From positions 215,256 through 279,255 of the forward strand of contig JAJECI010000007.1 of the NCBI GenBank assembly GCA_022822065.1: 64,000 bases of DNA, read 5' to 3'. How positions within the stretch are numbered: the first letter of the stretch is position 1; every line of letters starts with the position of its first letter. Below, in pieces: positions 54,252 through 62,683 of the stretch. The stretch comes from Candidatus Dadabacteria bacterium (GTDB lineage Bacteria > Desulfobacterota_D > UBA1144 > Nemesobacterales > Nemesobacteraceae). The notes under the pieces were generated by a model. It was not told the DNA's origin, did no database searches, and saw only the letters and a list, made by a program, of their open reading frames with translations. The position numbers were made by a program, and so were the translations under genes.

Positions 54252-55229
54252 TTGAAATACGCAAAGATCATAGGGACCGGTTCTTCGGTTCCCGAGACCG
54301 TGCTTTCCAACTCAGATCTGGAAAAGATGGTCGATACTTCCGACGAGTGGATCACGTCCAGGACCGGAATTAAGGAACGGAGAATCGCGGATGAAGACAC
54401 TGCCGCCTCCGATGTCGCCTATGGAGCGGCCGAAAAGGCTCTCCAAGCTGCCGGCGTAAGCCCCCAGCAGCTCGACGTGATCATAGTTGGGACCATAACC
54501 CCGGATTTCCTTTTTCCTTCAACAGGCTGCGTGCTACAGAGCCTCCTGGGAGCAAAAAACGCCTATGCTTTTGATCTTATGGCCGGCTGTTCCGGGTTTC
54601 TTTACACGCTTCACGTAGCCGAGGGAATAATAAAATCGGGGGGCGCGGAGAAAATCCTCGCGATAGGGGTTGATACTCTCTCGAAAGTCACCGACTTCGA
54701 GGATCGTTCAACCTGCATACTTTTTGGCGACGGGGCGGGCGCCGCGGTTCTCACCGCTTCTGACGAGCCGGGAATTCTCTCATCCATCCTCAGTTCGGAC
54801 GGAAACGACTGGGACCTTCTCTATGTTCCGGCTGGAGGGTCGAGAACGCCGATTGACGAGGAAGTGCTTAAGAGCAGGGAGCAGTACATAAAGATGAAGG
54901 GAAACGACGTCTTCAAAGTCGCAGTCAAGAGCATAGAGTCGGCAACCATAAACGCCATTAAGGAAGCCGACCTTGAGCCCGAAGATATTGATCTTTTCGT
55001 TCCTCACCAAGCAAACCAAAGAATTCTGGAAGCAGTAAGAAAGAGGCTGAATTTCCCGGAAGAGAAAGTGTTTGTAAACCTAGACAGGTATGGAAACACC
55101 TCAGGGGCTTCAGTTCCGCTGGCACTTGACGAGGCGATTCGCCAAGGAAGGGTAAAAGAAGGAAATCTGGTGCTGTTCGCTGCTTTCGGAGCCGGTTTTA
55201 CCTGGGGAGCTTCAGTGGTAAGACTCTGA
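54252..55229 (+). CDS. fabH: Beta-ketoacyl-ACP synthase III
   Basis: Starts fatty-acid synthesis by condensing acetyl-CoA with malonyl-ACP. The 325-residue protein begins KYAKIIGTGSSVPETVLSNSDLEKMVDTSDEWITSRTGIKERRIA, and has the catalytic Cys in LMAGCSGFLYTL (about 113), His in VPHQANQRI (about 252) and Asn in YGNTSGAS (about 282). The TTG start has CGGAG 12 bases upstream. It stands apart from other fab genes, with its own promoter. Confidence 0.94.
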   Translation: MKYAKIIGTGSSVPETVLSNSDLEKMVDTSDEWITSRTGIKERRIADEDTAASDVAYGAAEKALQAAGVSPQQLDVIIVGTITPDFLFPSTGCVLQSLLGAKNAYAFDLMAGCSGFLYTLHVAEGIIKSGGAEKILAIGVDTLSKVTDFEDRSTCILFGDGAGAAVLTASDEPGILSSILSSDGNDWDLLYVPAGGSRTPIDEEVLKSREQYIKMKGNDVFKVAVKSIESATINAIKEADLEPEDIDLFVPHQANQRILEAVRKRLNFPEEKVFVNLDRYGNTSGASVPLALDEAIRQGRVKEGNLVLFAAFGAGFTWGASVVRL

Positions 55230-55299
55230 AGACCTTCGCCGACTCCACACCCTGTTTATCCAAGACGTAGCTTTTTCTCTTCACGAAAAAACGCAGAAC

Positions 55300-56190
55300 A
55301 TGACTCTTTCCTCAATCCCAGAGCTTGCAAACATCGTCCTGCCTGCGTTCCTCGTAATCGCCGCGGGTTTTCTCTTCAGCAGGACGAAAAAAATAGACAT
55401 ATCCTCGATCAACGATCTTGTGGTCTACGTGACCACGCCGTGTCTAATAATCTCGTCTCTCTCGGATTTCACGATGGACCCGTCTGTGACGGCGAAGCTG
55501 TTTCTCTCGATATCGGCAGTCATTTTCTCTACCATAATAATCGGCGGGGCGCTTACAAAAGCGCTTCGGCTTGATTCGAGGGTATATCTGCCTCCCGTGG
55601 TTTTCGCGAATACAGGGAACCTGGGACTTCCCCTTTGTCTTTTCGCATTCGGGCAGTATGGATTCAACATCGCGATACTTTGTGTCGTATCGACCATGCT
55701 GCTTCACTACACGGTGGGAATTCTGATTCTCGGGTCCGGAAAGAACCATCTGCGCGAGATATTCAGGCTTCCCCTGATATACGCCACTGTAGCCGGAATA
55801 ATCATAAACTCGGTCGGCTTTCAGATCCCGGTAGTTATCGAGAGACCCGTAGCCCTTCTCGGGGATATCACCATACCCGCGATGCTCTTCTCGCTCGGAT
55901 ACAAACTCTCCGAAATGAAGGTCTCCAGACTCTGGCTTTCATTCTTCTTCGGCTCCGCCAGAATATTTCTCGGCGTAATTCTCGGAGCGCTGTTTGTGAA
56001 CCTGTTCGGTCTGAAGGGAATTGAGGCAAAGGTAGTCATTCTTGAGTGCGCGATGCCACCCGCTGTTTTTAACTTCGTGCTCGCGGAGAAATACGGCAGG
56101 GACTCCGAGACGGTCGCGTCAATAATAGTGGCCGGAACGGCCGTTTCCCTTCTGGTTCTTCCGTTCGTTATTTCGTACTTGGTAAATTAG
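55300..56190 (+). CDS. AEC-family (auxin efflux carrier-like) transporter
   Basis: The 296-residue inner-membrane protein has about 10 membrane segments with the AEC pattern: LPAFLVIAAGFLFSRTKKID, VVYVTTPCLIISSLSDF, VFANTGNLGLPLCLFAFG and the C-terminal LECAMPPAVFNFVLAEKYGRDSETVASIIVAGT. Family members export or exchange organic anions such as malate. The start lacks a strong ribosome-binding site. It converges on rpmB with a seven-base gap. Confidence 0.85.
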   Translation: MTLSSIPELANIVLPAFLVIAAGFLFSRTKKIDISSINDLVVYVTTPCLIISSLSDFTMDPSVTAKLFLSISAVIFSTIIIGGALTKALRLDSRVYLPPVVFANTGNLGLPLCLFAFGQYGFNIAILCVVSTMLLHYTVGILILGSGKNHLREIFRLPLIYATVAGIIINSVGFQIPVVIERPVALLGDITIPAMLFSLGYKLSEMKVSRLWLSFFFGSARIFLGVILGALFVNLFGLKGIEAKVVILECAMPPAVFNFVLAEKYGRDSETVASIIVAGTAVSLLVLPFVISYLVN

Positions 56191-56197
56191 TGAGGGA

Positions 56198-56440
56198 TCA
56201 GCGGGTTATGTCTCTGAGGGTAAGACCCTCGTCCCTAAGGTAAGGCATAAGGCCTTTTTTGGTGATTGTTCTCAGCGCGCGGGCGGAGATTCTTATCCTC
56301 ACGTACCTGTCTATCTCCGGAACGTATATTCTTTTCCAGTGCAGGTTCGGATTCTGACGTCTTTTAACGTGGTTGTTCGCGTGGGAAACGTTGTTTCCGA
56401 AAAGAGGCTTTTTTCCTGTTATCGCGCAACGACGGGCCAT
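56198..56440 (-). CDS. rpmB: 50S ribosomal protein L28
   Basis: The 80 residues read ARRCAITGKKPLFGNNVSHANN, then RRQNPNLHWKRIYVPEIDRYVRIRISARALRTITKKGL, an unmistakable L28. It has only the one Cys near the N-terminus, so it is the zinc-free form. It follows rpmG by 15 bases. Confidence 0.96.
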   Translation of the reverse strand: MARRCAITGKKPLFGNNVSHANNHVKRRQNPNLHWKRIYVPEIDRYVRIRISARALRTITKKGLMPYLRDEGLTLRDITR

Positions 56441-56455
56441 CGTGATCTCCTCGGA

Positions 56456-56617
56456 CTACTTGGTCTCCTTAAAGACGACGTGCTTTCTTATCACCGGGTC
56501 GTACTTTTTCAGTTCAAGGCGGTCCGGAGTATTCATCTTGTTTTTCTTCGTGTAATAGATGTAAGGACTCTCGGTGCTTTTCATCTTGACAAGTACTCTG
56601 TTTAAAGACTTTCCCAT
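56456..56617 (-). CDS. rpmG: 50S ribosomal protein L33
   Basis: A 53-residue frame too short for ordinary size cut-offs: [30 protein letters not shown], then [23 protein letters not shown]. The C-terminal [18 protein letters not shown] is diagnostic of L33. It lacks the CxxC pairs, so it is the zinc-independent C-minus form. An ATG at codon 12 could be the true start, since the first 11 residues extend beyond the family core. It sits just upstream of rpmB in the usual order for some phyla. Confidence 0.93.
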   Translation of the reverse strand: MGKSLNRVLVKMKSTESPYIYYTKKNKMNTPDRLELKKYDPVIRKHVVFKETK

Positions 56618-56696
56618 TACAACCCCCGAAAAAGTGAATGGTTATTATCCACGAAAAAAAACTGTTTTCAAGAAAAAATTTAAATTTCTTTGGGGA

Positions 56697-57104
56697 TCAG
56701 TGATCGCAACAGCTTTTCCTGCAAAGCCTGAAATTGCGCAGATGGCCGGAAATCATGACGAAAGCACCGATAAAAGTAAGGATGTATTCTCCGTAGCCCG
56801 GCACCGCGAATGCTCCTGCCAGAAGGAAACCCAGCCCCAGGATTCCCAGCATTATCACGTTGAAATCCTTATGGCGTCTGCAGCCGAGAAACATGGCAAC
56901 CACGCTTGCGGGGATGACCAGAAAAAGCATCAGCTCGTGAAAAACCTCTTGAAACACAAGGGTTGAACCCAAGACCGGGAACAGTATGAGCACCACCGGC
57001 GTCAAAAAACAGTGGACGACACAGAGTCCCGCAAGGGATATCGAAGTGTAATCGGTGAGCCTCTGAATCCTTAGCTGGTTCATTGTAATTCTTAGCTGGT
57101 TCAT
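56697..57104 (-). CDS. MerC-domain membrane protein
   Basis: The 135-residue protein has four hydrophobic segments: ISLAGLCVVHCFLTPVVLILFPVL, LMLFLVIPASVVAMFLGC, VIMLGILGLGFLLAGAFAV and ILTFIGAFVMISGHLRNFRLC. A conserved C-VHC pair and a Cys/His-rich end (CRKSCCDH) match the MerC metal-transport family. Two start codons lie in a 21-bp tandem repeat (57104 and 57083). It begins eight bases after the fur stop, implying iron or heavy-metal-controlled expression. Confidence 0.8.
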   Translation of the reverse strand: MNQLRITMNQLRIQRLTDYTSISLAGLCVVHCFLTPVVLILFPVLGSTLVFQEVFHELMLFLVIPASVVAMFLGCRRHKDFNVIMLGILGLGFLLAGAFAVPGYGEYILTFIGAFVMISGHLRNFRLCRKSCCDH

Positions 57105-57107
57105 TGT
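57066..57107 (-). repeat. 21-bp tandem duplication of the MerC-like start region
   Basis: On the minus strand the unit ACAATGAACCAGCTAAGAATT (57107-57087) repeats in frame at 57086-57066 with one mismatch. The protein therefore begins MNQLRITMNQLRIQ with two equivalent ATG codons; the Fur gene's GGAGG is 17 bases before the first. Confidence 0.85.
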
Positions 57108-57111
57108 ATTG

Positions 57112-57558
57112 TTAAGCAGCCTCCGCGCACTTCACGCACTGGCCGAAAAGCTGTATGAAATGATTCTTCACTCGGAACCCCTGCTTTTCAACCGAAGCAT
57201 AATCAAAGTTCTCCACCGGACACTCGGGAAAATCGAAAACCCCCCTGCAGTCAACGCACACCATGTGATGAACGTGTTCACCTTGGGAAAACGCGTAGCC
57301 ATGACCACCGTCGGGAAAATGAAGGCGCTTCACGATGCCCAGACCTTCAAACATCTCAAGTGTTCTGTAGATGGTGGCAAGCCCCGTGGTGCCGAGCATA
57401 TCCTTCACCCTGTCGTGTATTTCGCCAACCGAAAGCGATTTCCTGCTCGTGTGAAGAACATGAACGACAGCTAGGCGCTGCGCGGTGGACTTAAGTCCCT
57501 TTTCCCGCAAAACCTCCCTAGCATACGATTCCTGCGTGCATTCAAAATCTTTCTTCAT
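57112..57558 (-). CDS. fur: Fur-family metalloregulator
   Basis: I start at the ATG at 57558 (MKKDFECTQESYA). The 148-residue protein has the winged helix (REVLREKGLKSTAQRLAVVHVLHTSRKSLSVGEIHDRV, TGLATIYRTLEMFEGLGIVKRLHF), the histidine-rich dimer domain (GEHVHHMVCVDCRGVFDFPEC) and two CxxC pairs for structural zinc (CVDC and CVKC). Fur, Zur or PerR specificity cannot be told from sequence. A Fur-box-like palindrome lies 14 bases upstream, suggesting autoregulation. It is followed by the MerC-like gene. Confidence 0.88.
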   Translation of the reverse strand: MKKDFECTQESYAREVLREKGLKSTAQRLAVVHVLHTSRKSLSVGEIHDRVKDMLGTTGLATIYRTLEMFEGLGIVKRLHFPDGGHGYAFSQGEHVHHMVCVDCRGVFDFPECPVENFDYASVEKQGFRVKNHFIQLFGQCVKCAEAA

Positions 57559-57571
57559 GAGAATTATCAAA

Positions 57572-57586
57572 TGAGAATAATTTTCA
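57572..57586. promoter_or_regulatory. Fur-box-like palindrome upstream of fur
   Basis: TGAGAATAATTTTCA is a 7-1-7 inverted repeat with six of seven pairs and matches the Fur consensus TGATAATNATTATCA at 12 of 14 defined positions. It lies 14 bases upstream of the fur start codon, where bound regulator would block transcription. Confidence 0.6.
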
Positions 57587-57744
57587 ATTGGGCTTTATTC
57601 TAAATCAGTTGTTGCCAACCGTCAAGGAGCAAAAACCGAAATTGAGAGGGAGTTTCAGGACCGATCGAGTTTGATGGAAACGGGGACATAACAGCGGGGT
57701 GCTATTCCGTCTACACGTACGATGCCGAGGCTGGTCTCCGACAA

Positions 57745-58506
57745 TCACTTAGCTATAATGCCGCCGTCAATTGAAAGCATTGAACCCGTGTTGAACATGA
57801 CCCTATCATCGCAGAGAAACAGAACCGCTTCGGCTATTTCGTACGGGTCGGCCAGCCGTCCCATGGGGTGAAGCGACTCCATAAAAGCCTGAGCGGCGGC
57901 GGAATCCTCAGCCCTCTCAAGATAGGAGTCGAACATCGGCGTCCAGACCCCGCCGGGACATACGGCGTTTATCCTGAGTCCCTTGTCCGCATACTCAAGG
58001 GCCATGCTTCTTGTGAGTTGAACAAGTGCCCCCTTGGATGCCGAGTAGGCAGAGAGTCCCGCAAAACCCTTTAACCCTATAACAGAAGAGTTATTCACGA
58101 TAAAGCCCCTGCCCGCAGAAACCATGTGAGGAATCGCATACTTGCACATCATGAACGCTCCCTTCACGTTTATGTCGAAGATCTCCTGGAATCTCTCGGT
58201 CTCGACTTCGTGAAGGGGGCCGGAAAAAATGATGCCGGCGTTGTTAAAAAGAATGTCGATCTTTCCGTGCTCGCGAAGAGCGGTCTCCACTGTGGCCGCG
58301 CAATCACCCTCGACGGAAACGTCGCAGACCTTGTATCCTATCGAAAGCCCTTCTGCCTCCGCCCTGCCGCATAGCTCTTTCAGCTTCTCTTCCCTTCTTC
58401 CGGTAATCAGAACCCTAGCTCCGTTTCGCGCCAGCAAAAGCGCCGTCGCCTCGCCGATTCCCGTTCCTCCCCCCGTAATAATTGCCGATCGTCCTTTAAA
58501 TCTCAT
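57745..58506 (-). CDS. Short-chain dehydrogenase/reductase
   Basis: The 253-residue NAD(P)-dependent oxidoreductase has the TGxxxGIG loop (GGGTGIGEATALLLARNG), NNAG (ILFNNAGIIFSG), the catalytic Ser and YxxxK (NNSSVIGLKGFAGLSAYSASKGALVQLTRSM) and a C-terminal NTGSMLSIDGGIIAK. These are classical FabG-like SDR features; the substrate is unknown. The Asn-Ser-Tyr-Lys tetrad appears intact. It lies 41 bp downstream of oadB on the same strand. Confidence 0.88.
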   Translation of the reverse strand: MRFKGRSAIITGGGTGIGEATALLLARNGARVLITGRREEKLKELCGRAEAEGLSIGYKVCDVSVEGDCAATVETALREHGKIDILFNNAGIIFSGPLHEVETERFQEIFDINVKGAFMMCKYAIPHMVSAGRGFIVNNSSVIGLKGFAGLSAYSASKGALVQLTRSMALEYADKGLRINAVCPGGVWTPMFDSYLERAEDSAAAQAFMESLHPMGRLADPYEIAEAVLFLCDDRVMFNTGSMLSIDGGIIAK

Positions 58507-58547
58507 AGCAGGCTCCGCAGAGAAATCCCCTCTGGCAAATCAGAAAC

Positions 58548-59846
58548 TTATTGGAAAACCGCAAGCAGCACTCCCGCCGCTACGGCCGAACCCACAACCC
58601 CGGCCACGTTCGGACCCATGGCGTGCATCAGAAGCACGTTCTGAGGATCTTCCTTGGCTCCCATATCCTGCGAGACGCGAGCGGCCATCGGAACCGCCGA
58701 AACTCCTGCCGAACCGATCAGGGGATTTATCTTGGTTTCGGAGAAAACATTCATAAGCTTGGCCATCAGCACCCCGCAGGCCGTGCCTATGCAGAAAGCC
58801 ACGATCCCCAGAAGAAGTATGCCGAGAGTCTCAAGGGAAAGAAATTCCGAGGCCAGAAGCTGTGACCCGACTCCGAGGCCGAGAAAGATCGTAACTATGT
58901 TGATAAGCGCGTTTCTCGTCGTATCCGAGAGCCGGTCGACCACTCCGCACTCCCTCATCAGGTTGCCGAAAGCGAAAAAGCCGATTAGAGGCGCCGCAGA
59001 CGGAAGAAAAAGAAGGCAGAGAGTAAGAGCAATCAACGGAAACATTATCCTTTCTCTTTTGGCCACCGGACGAAGCTGGCTCATCCTTATCTTTCTCTCC
59101 TCAGAAGAGGTAAGAGCTTTCATTATCGGGGGCTGGATTATCGGCACGAGAGCCATGTAGGAATACGCGGCGACCGAGACCGCACCGAGAAGCCTCGGGG
59201 ATAGCTGCGAAGAAATGTAAATAGAGGTCGGTCCGTCCGCTGATCCTATTATTCCTATCGACGCCGCGTCGCTTAGGGAAAAATCGATTCCGGGCACGAA
59301 TTGGGTAAGCACAAGCGCGCCGATCAATGTCGAGAAAATGCCGAACTGCGCTGCGCCTCCCAGAAGAACCGTCTTGGGATTGGCCAGAAGCGGGCCGAAA
59401 TCGGTAAGCGCCCCCACTCCCATGAATATCAGAAGGGGGAAAATACCGGTCTTTATACCAACATCATACACGTAGTAAAGTACCCCGCCGGGGTCGTTTA
59501 TCCCCGCAAGCGGAATGTTGGCCAATATGCATCCGAAAGCTATCGTAACCAAGAGAAGAGGTTCGAATTTCTTCGCAATCCCCAGGTACAGAAGAAGGAA
59601 TCCTACCAGGATCATCAAGAACATCCCGAACCCGTTAACCCAGGAAGACGCGTTGCCAGCAATAAACCCGTAGATGCCGGTACTGGTAGCCACGTTTTTC
59701 AAAAGCTGGGAAAAAGATGCAAGTTCCTTGGTTTGCTCCGTGGCGGCTGCCACGTCGCTCACCGTCTCCCCGAGACAGTCGGGCGCCCCGGCGAACATTC
59801 CCAGGGAAAACGCAAGAACCGCAAAAATAAGTATGAATCTTCTCAT
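58548..59846 (-). CDS. oadB: Sodium-translocating decarboxylase beta subunit
   Basis: Membrane subunit that decarboxylates carboxybiotin and exports Na+. The 432 residues have about 11 hydrophobic segments, with [66 protein letters not shown] and [52 protein letters not shown]. The conserved Asp near [14 protein letters not shown] carries the ion path. About 30 residues of signal-like sequence precede the usual start. Second structural gene after oadA, four bases apart. Confidence 0.92.
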   Translation of the reverse strand: MRRFILIFAVLAFSLGMFAGAPDCLGETVSDVAAATEQTKELASFSQLLKNVATSTGIYGFIAGNASSWVNGFGMFLMILVGFLLLYLGIAKKFEPLLLVTIAFGCILANIPLAGINDPGGVLYYVYDVGIKTGIFPLLIFMGVGALTDFGPLLANPKTVLLGGAAQFGIFSTLIGALVLTQFVPGIDFSLSDAASIGIIGSADGPTSIYISSQLSPRLLGAVSVAAYSYMALVPIIQPPIMKALTSSEERKIRMSQLRPVAKRERIMFPLIALTLCLLFLPSAAPLIGFFAFGNLMRECGVVDRLSDTTRNALINIVTIFLGLGVGSQLLASEFLSLETLGILLLGIVAFCIGTACGVLMAKLMNVFSETKINPLIGSAGVSAVPMAARVSQDMGAKEDPQNVLLMHAMGPNVAGVVGSAVAAGVLLAVFQ

Positions 59847-59850
59847 GCGC

Positions 59851-61668
59851 TCAAGAGGGAAGAATGGTGAGGATAAGCTGACCCGTTTCTACTACCTGCC
59901 CCTGTTCGACCTCGATGGACACCACTTCCCCGTCGCATGGAGAGGCGACCGGAGTTTCCATCTTCATGGCTTCAAGCATGATCAGCGTCTGATTTTCCTT
60001 TATCTTGTCTCCCACGCCGACCTGCACCCTGTACACGTTGCCGGGCACGCTCGCCGTAACGGCCACGACGTCAGGAGAATCTTCATCCATTGCGGATGAT
60101 GTCTTGGGCGCCGGAGCTTCTGTTACCGAGGCAATCTCCGAAGTTCCTTCCTTTACGGTTACGTTGTGGCTTCTCCCGTCAACCGTAATAACGAAGTTCT
60201 CCCCGGCACCGGAAACTTTCGACGCTACGCTCGTGCCGAGACCTCGTTTCTGCTGGGGCTCTTCTCCAGGTTTGTCTTTTCGTATGTTGACGCTGAAATT
60301 CCCCTTGAGAAAGTCAAGGCCCTTGTTTCCACCCTGGGTCTGAAGCGCCCCGACTATGAATATGTTTTCTTCGGTAACGGGGAGGTCTTCTTTTTCGAGA
60401 ATCTCGGTTGCCTTCGGAATTCCGGGCTCAAGTATGTCGAGCGGGTCGCCTTCAAAGCGGGGTTTGCCCATCTGCTCTTCCGCTATGGCCACGACTTCGG
60501 GGTCGGGCTCGACGGGCGTGCGTCCGAAGTAGCCGAGCACCATGTTCCCGTAACCGTCGGTGATCTTCTTCCAAGTCCCCTGGGTGACGTTCGCGTAGGC
60601 CTGCTGGAAATAGAACTGGGAAACCGGGGTAACCGATGTTCCGAATCCCCCCTTCGCAACGCATTCGCTCATTGCCTCGATCACCTTCGGGTAAAGATCG
60701 AGGGTGCCGGTGTCTCTCATCATCATTGTGTTCGCGGTAAGCGCCCCGCCTGGCATCGGGGAGAGAAGAACCTCCGAGGAGACCCGAAGGGCCTCGGGCG
60801 GGAAATAGTAACCCGACATGCATTCCTTGAACACGGAATTCGCCTCGAGAACCTTGTTTATGTCCACGTCCAGAGTGTATTCCGTTCCCTTAAGGGCGTT
60901 CCACATAGATATAAGGTCGGGCTGGGAAGTTCCTCCGGAAACGGGGGCTCTCGCGACGCAGATTCCGTCGCACCCGCCGTTTATGGCGGCCATGTACTGA
61001 TTGACTCCCTGGGCGGCCGTCTCATGGGTGTGCACCCAGAGAATGACATTCTCTCCGACCAGCTTTCTCGCGGCCTTCAGGGTCTCGTAAATCTTCTTGG
61101 GATTCGAGGTTCCGGAAGCATCCTTGAAGCATATGGAATCGTATGGAAGCCCCGAATCGAGAATTTTCTTCAGCCTGTCTATATAGAAATCCACATCGTG
61201 GGCTCCTTCACAGCCCGGAGGAAGCTCCATGAGCGTTACCACGGCCTGGTGATGCAGGCCCGCGTTTTTTATGCACTGACCCGAGTACTCGAGGTTTCTT
61301 ACGTCGTTTAAGGCGTCGAAGTTCCTTATGTGGGTTATGCCATGTTTCTTGAACATCCTGGCGTGAAGATCTATCATGTCCCTGGGCTGCTGGGACAGGG
61401 CTACAACATTGATCCCCCTCGCAAGCGTCTGCAGGTTGGCATCAGGCCCCGCCGCCTCGCGGAAGCGGTCCATCATGTCAAAAGCGGACTCTCCGCAGTA
61501 AAGAAACAGGCTCTGGAATCTGGCTCCACCGCCAGCCTCGAAGTGGGTTATCCCGGCTTCCCTAGCGGCTTCGACCGCCGGGATGAAGTCTTCTGTAAGC
61601 ACCCTCGCGCCGAAAACGGACTGAAACCCGTCGCGAAAGGATGTATCCTGAAACAAAATTTTCTTCAT
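59851..61668 (-). CDS. oadA: Oxaloacetate/pyruvate-type decarboxylase alpha subunit with biotin domain
   Basis: The 605-residue protein has an HMGL-like carboxyltransferase barrel ([28 protein letters not shown] with metal-binding Asp, and later HTHETAAQG). A conserved carboxylase region follows ([24 protein letters not shown] and [20 protein letters not shown] sequence). It ends in a biotinyl domain with [12 protein letters not shown]. Oxaloacetate decarboxylase is the best match; methylmalonyl-CoA or glutaconyl-CoA substrates are alternatives, but the carboxyltransferase barrel favours a 2-oxo acid. With oadG and oadB it forms a sodium pump. Confidence 0.92.
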   Translation of the reverse strand: MKKILFQDTSFRDGFQSVFGARVLTEDFIPAVEAAREAGITHFEAGGGARFQSLFLYCGESAFDMMDRFREAAGPDANLQTLARGINVVALSQQPRDMIDLHARMFKKHGITHIRNFDALNDVRNLEYSGQCIKNAGLHHQAVVTLMELPPGCEGAHDVDFYIDRLKKILDSGLPYDSICFKDASGTSNPKKIYETLKAARKLVGENVILWVHTHETAAQGVNQYMAAINGGCDGICVARAPVSGGTSQPDLISMWNALKGTEYTLDVDINKVLEANSVFKECMSGYYFPPEALRVSSEVLLSPMPGGALTANTMMMRDTGTLDLYPKVIEAMSECVAKGGFGTSVTPVSQFYFQQAYANVTQGTWKKITDGYGNMVLGYFGRTPVEPDPEVVAIAEEQMGKPRFEGDPLDILEPGIPKATEILEKEDLPVTEENIFIVGALQTQGGNKGLDFLKGNFSVNIRKDKPGEEPQQKRGLGTSVASKVSGAGENFVITVDGRSHNVTVKEGTSEIASVTEAPAPKTSSAMDEDSPDVVAVTASVPGNVYRVQVGVGDKIKENQTLIMLEAMKMETPVASPCDGEVVSIEVEQGQVVETGQLILTILPS

Positions 61669-61692
61669 GACAAGACCTTGGGGCTTTTAGGA

Positions 61693-61917
61693 TCAGCCGT
61701 CGCCGGCATGTTTCGCCCTGTAGGCCGCAACTGCCGCGGCTATGACCGGAATGACGTCCCTTTTGGATTTCGTGGGCGCTCCGGGATCCGAGGGCGCGCG
61801 CGCGTCGCTGTCTTTAAAGAGCTTCGCGGACAGCATCACGCTCAGCATCAAGACAAGCAGGAAAACATATACTATGGCCATACCGATGACCATGAGTTTC
61901 ACGCCTTCAAGGATCAT
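61693..61917 (-). CDS. oadG: Sodium-pump decarboxylase gamma subunit
   Basis: The 74-residue protein has one membrane helix (VKLMVIGMAIVYVFLLVLMLSVML), a charged linker and a C-terminal VIPVIAAAVAAYRAKHAG, typical of OadG, which assembles the alpha and beta subunits. It is the first gene of the oadG-oadA-oadB cluster, 25 bases ahead of oadA. Confidence 0.88.
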   Translation of the reverse strand: MILEGVKLMVIGMAIVYVFLLVLMLSVMLSAKLFKDSDARAPSDPGAPTKSKRDVIPVIAAAVAAYRAKHAGDG

Positions 61918-62045
61918 AGTGGACGAAGAATCTTAAAAACCGTTTGAATTTGATGGGTATCAATTATTTACAAGAACTTGTTTATTGTCAATTTGAACCC
62001 GTGCATCGCACGGATGCCGCAGATTCCAGACGGTCTGATTTTCTC

Positions 62046-62074
62046 TTGACCTTCAAATCCTTACGTGTTATTCT
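62046..62074 (+). promoter_or_regulatory. rpmH promoter (TTGACC-N17-TATTCT)
   Basis: The hexamers are at ideal 17-base spacing. The -10 ends 11 bases before the rpmH ATG, giving a predicted leader of about five bases and no room for a ribosome-binding site. Confidence 0.7.
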
Positions 62075-62085
62075 GACCCCCCACT

Positions 62086-62235
62086 ATGAAAAGGACTTAT
62101 CAACCGCACGTAAAAAAGAGGCTCAGAACGCACGGATTCCGCGCCAGGCTGAGCACAAGGGGAGGCAGGAGCATACTTAGGAGAAGAACTGCCAAGGGAA
62201 GATACGTTCTCACGGTTGGGAGATGGAAAAAGTAG
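62086..62235 (+). CDS. rpmH: 50S ribosomal protein L34
   Basis: A 49-residue basic protein: [38 protein letters not shown], then [11 protein letters not shown]. It keeps the L34 hallmark start and the [23 protein letters not shown] core. It has no Shine-Dalgarno. Its 3' end overlaps rnpA by 13 bases in a different frame, as in many bacteria. Confidence 0.96.
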   Translation: MKRTYQPHVKKRLRTHGFRARLSTRGGRSILRRRTAKGRYVLTVGRWKK

Positions 62236-62582
62236 CGTTTGAGTCCGACAGCTCGTTTCCCGCAAAATTCAAAATAAAAACATCCCGCGACTTTCGCAAC
62301 ATACTCTCAGAAGGCACTAAAACCCACTCGGAAAACTTCATACTCTACGCAAAGCCCAATTCTCTTGGGTTTCCCCGCCTGGGAGTGTCCGTGGGCAAAA
62401 AAGCGTCGGCAAGCTCTGTCAGGAGAAACAGGATGAAAAGGGTGCTGAGGGAGGTTTTCAGGAGGAACAAGCCTGCATTTTCCTCAAACGACGTGGTGTT
62501 CGTGATAAAGAACGACGTATCGGGCAAGAAGTTCTCCGAGCTTTACTCGGAGATAAGGAAACTCGCGGGCCGCATTAAATGA
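62223..62582 (+). CDS. rnpA: Ribonuclease P protein component
   Basis: The 119 residues contain the basic RNA-binding signature [24 protein letters not shown], preceded by [29 protein letters not shown] and followed by [18 protein letters not shown]. It partners with the RNase P RNA in tRNA 5' maturation. The start overlaps the rpmH end. The genes that usually follow (yidD, yidC) are absent; the next gene is a convergent Cache-like gene. Confidence 0.93.
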   Translation: MEKVAFESDSSFPAKFKIKTSRDFRNILSEGTKTHSENFILYAKPNSLGFPRLGVSVGKKASASSVRRNRMKRVLREVFRRNKPAFSSNDVVFVIKNDVSGKKFSELYSEIRKLAGRIK

Positions 62583-62683
62583 AAGGGGAGTTGCAGATTC
62601 GCTTGCCCAAAGTCCGGTTTTTCTCAGATTAAGCGGTCCCAGTCTTTTTTCGACATGCTCAACAGAAAAATCTCTGTTCCTGT

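Noticed and set aside
60166..61311. A 381-codon open frame antisense to oadA
   Set aside because: It lies entirely within oadA on the opposite strand and resembles no known protein.
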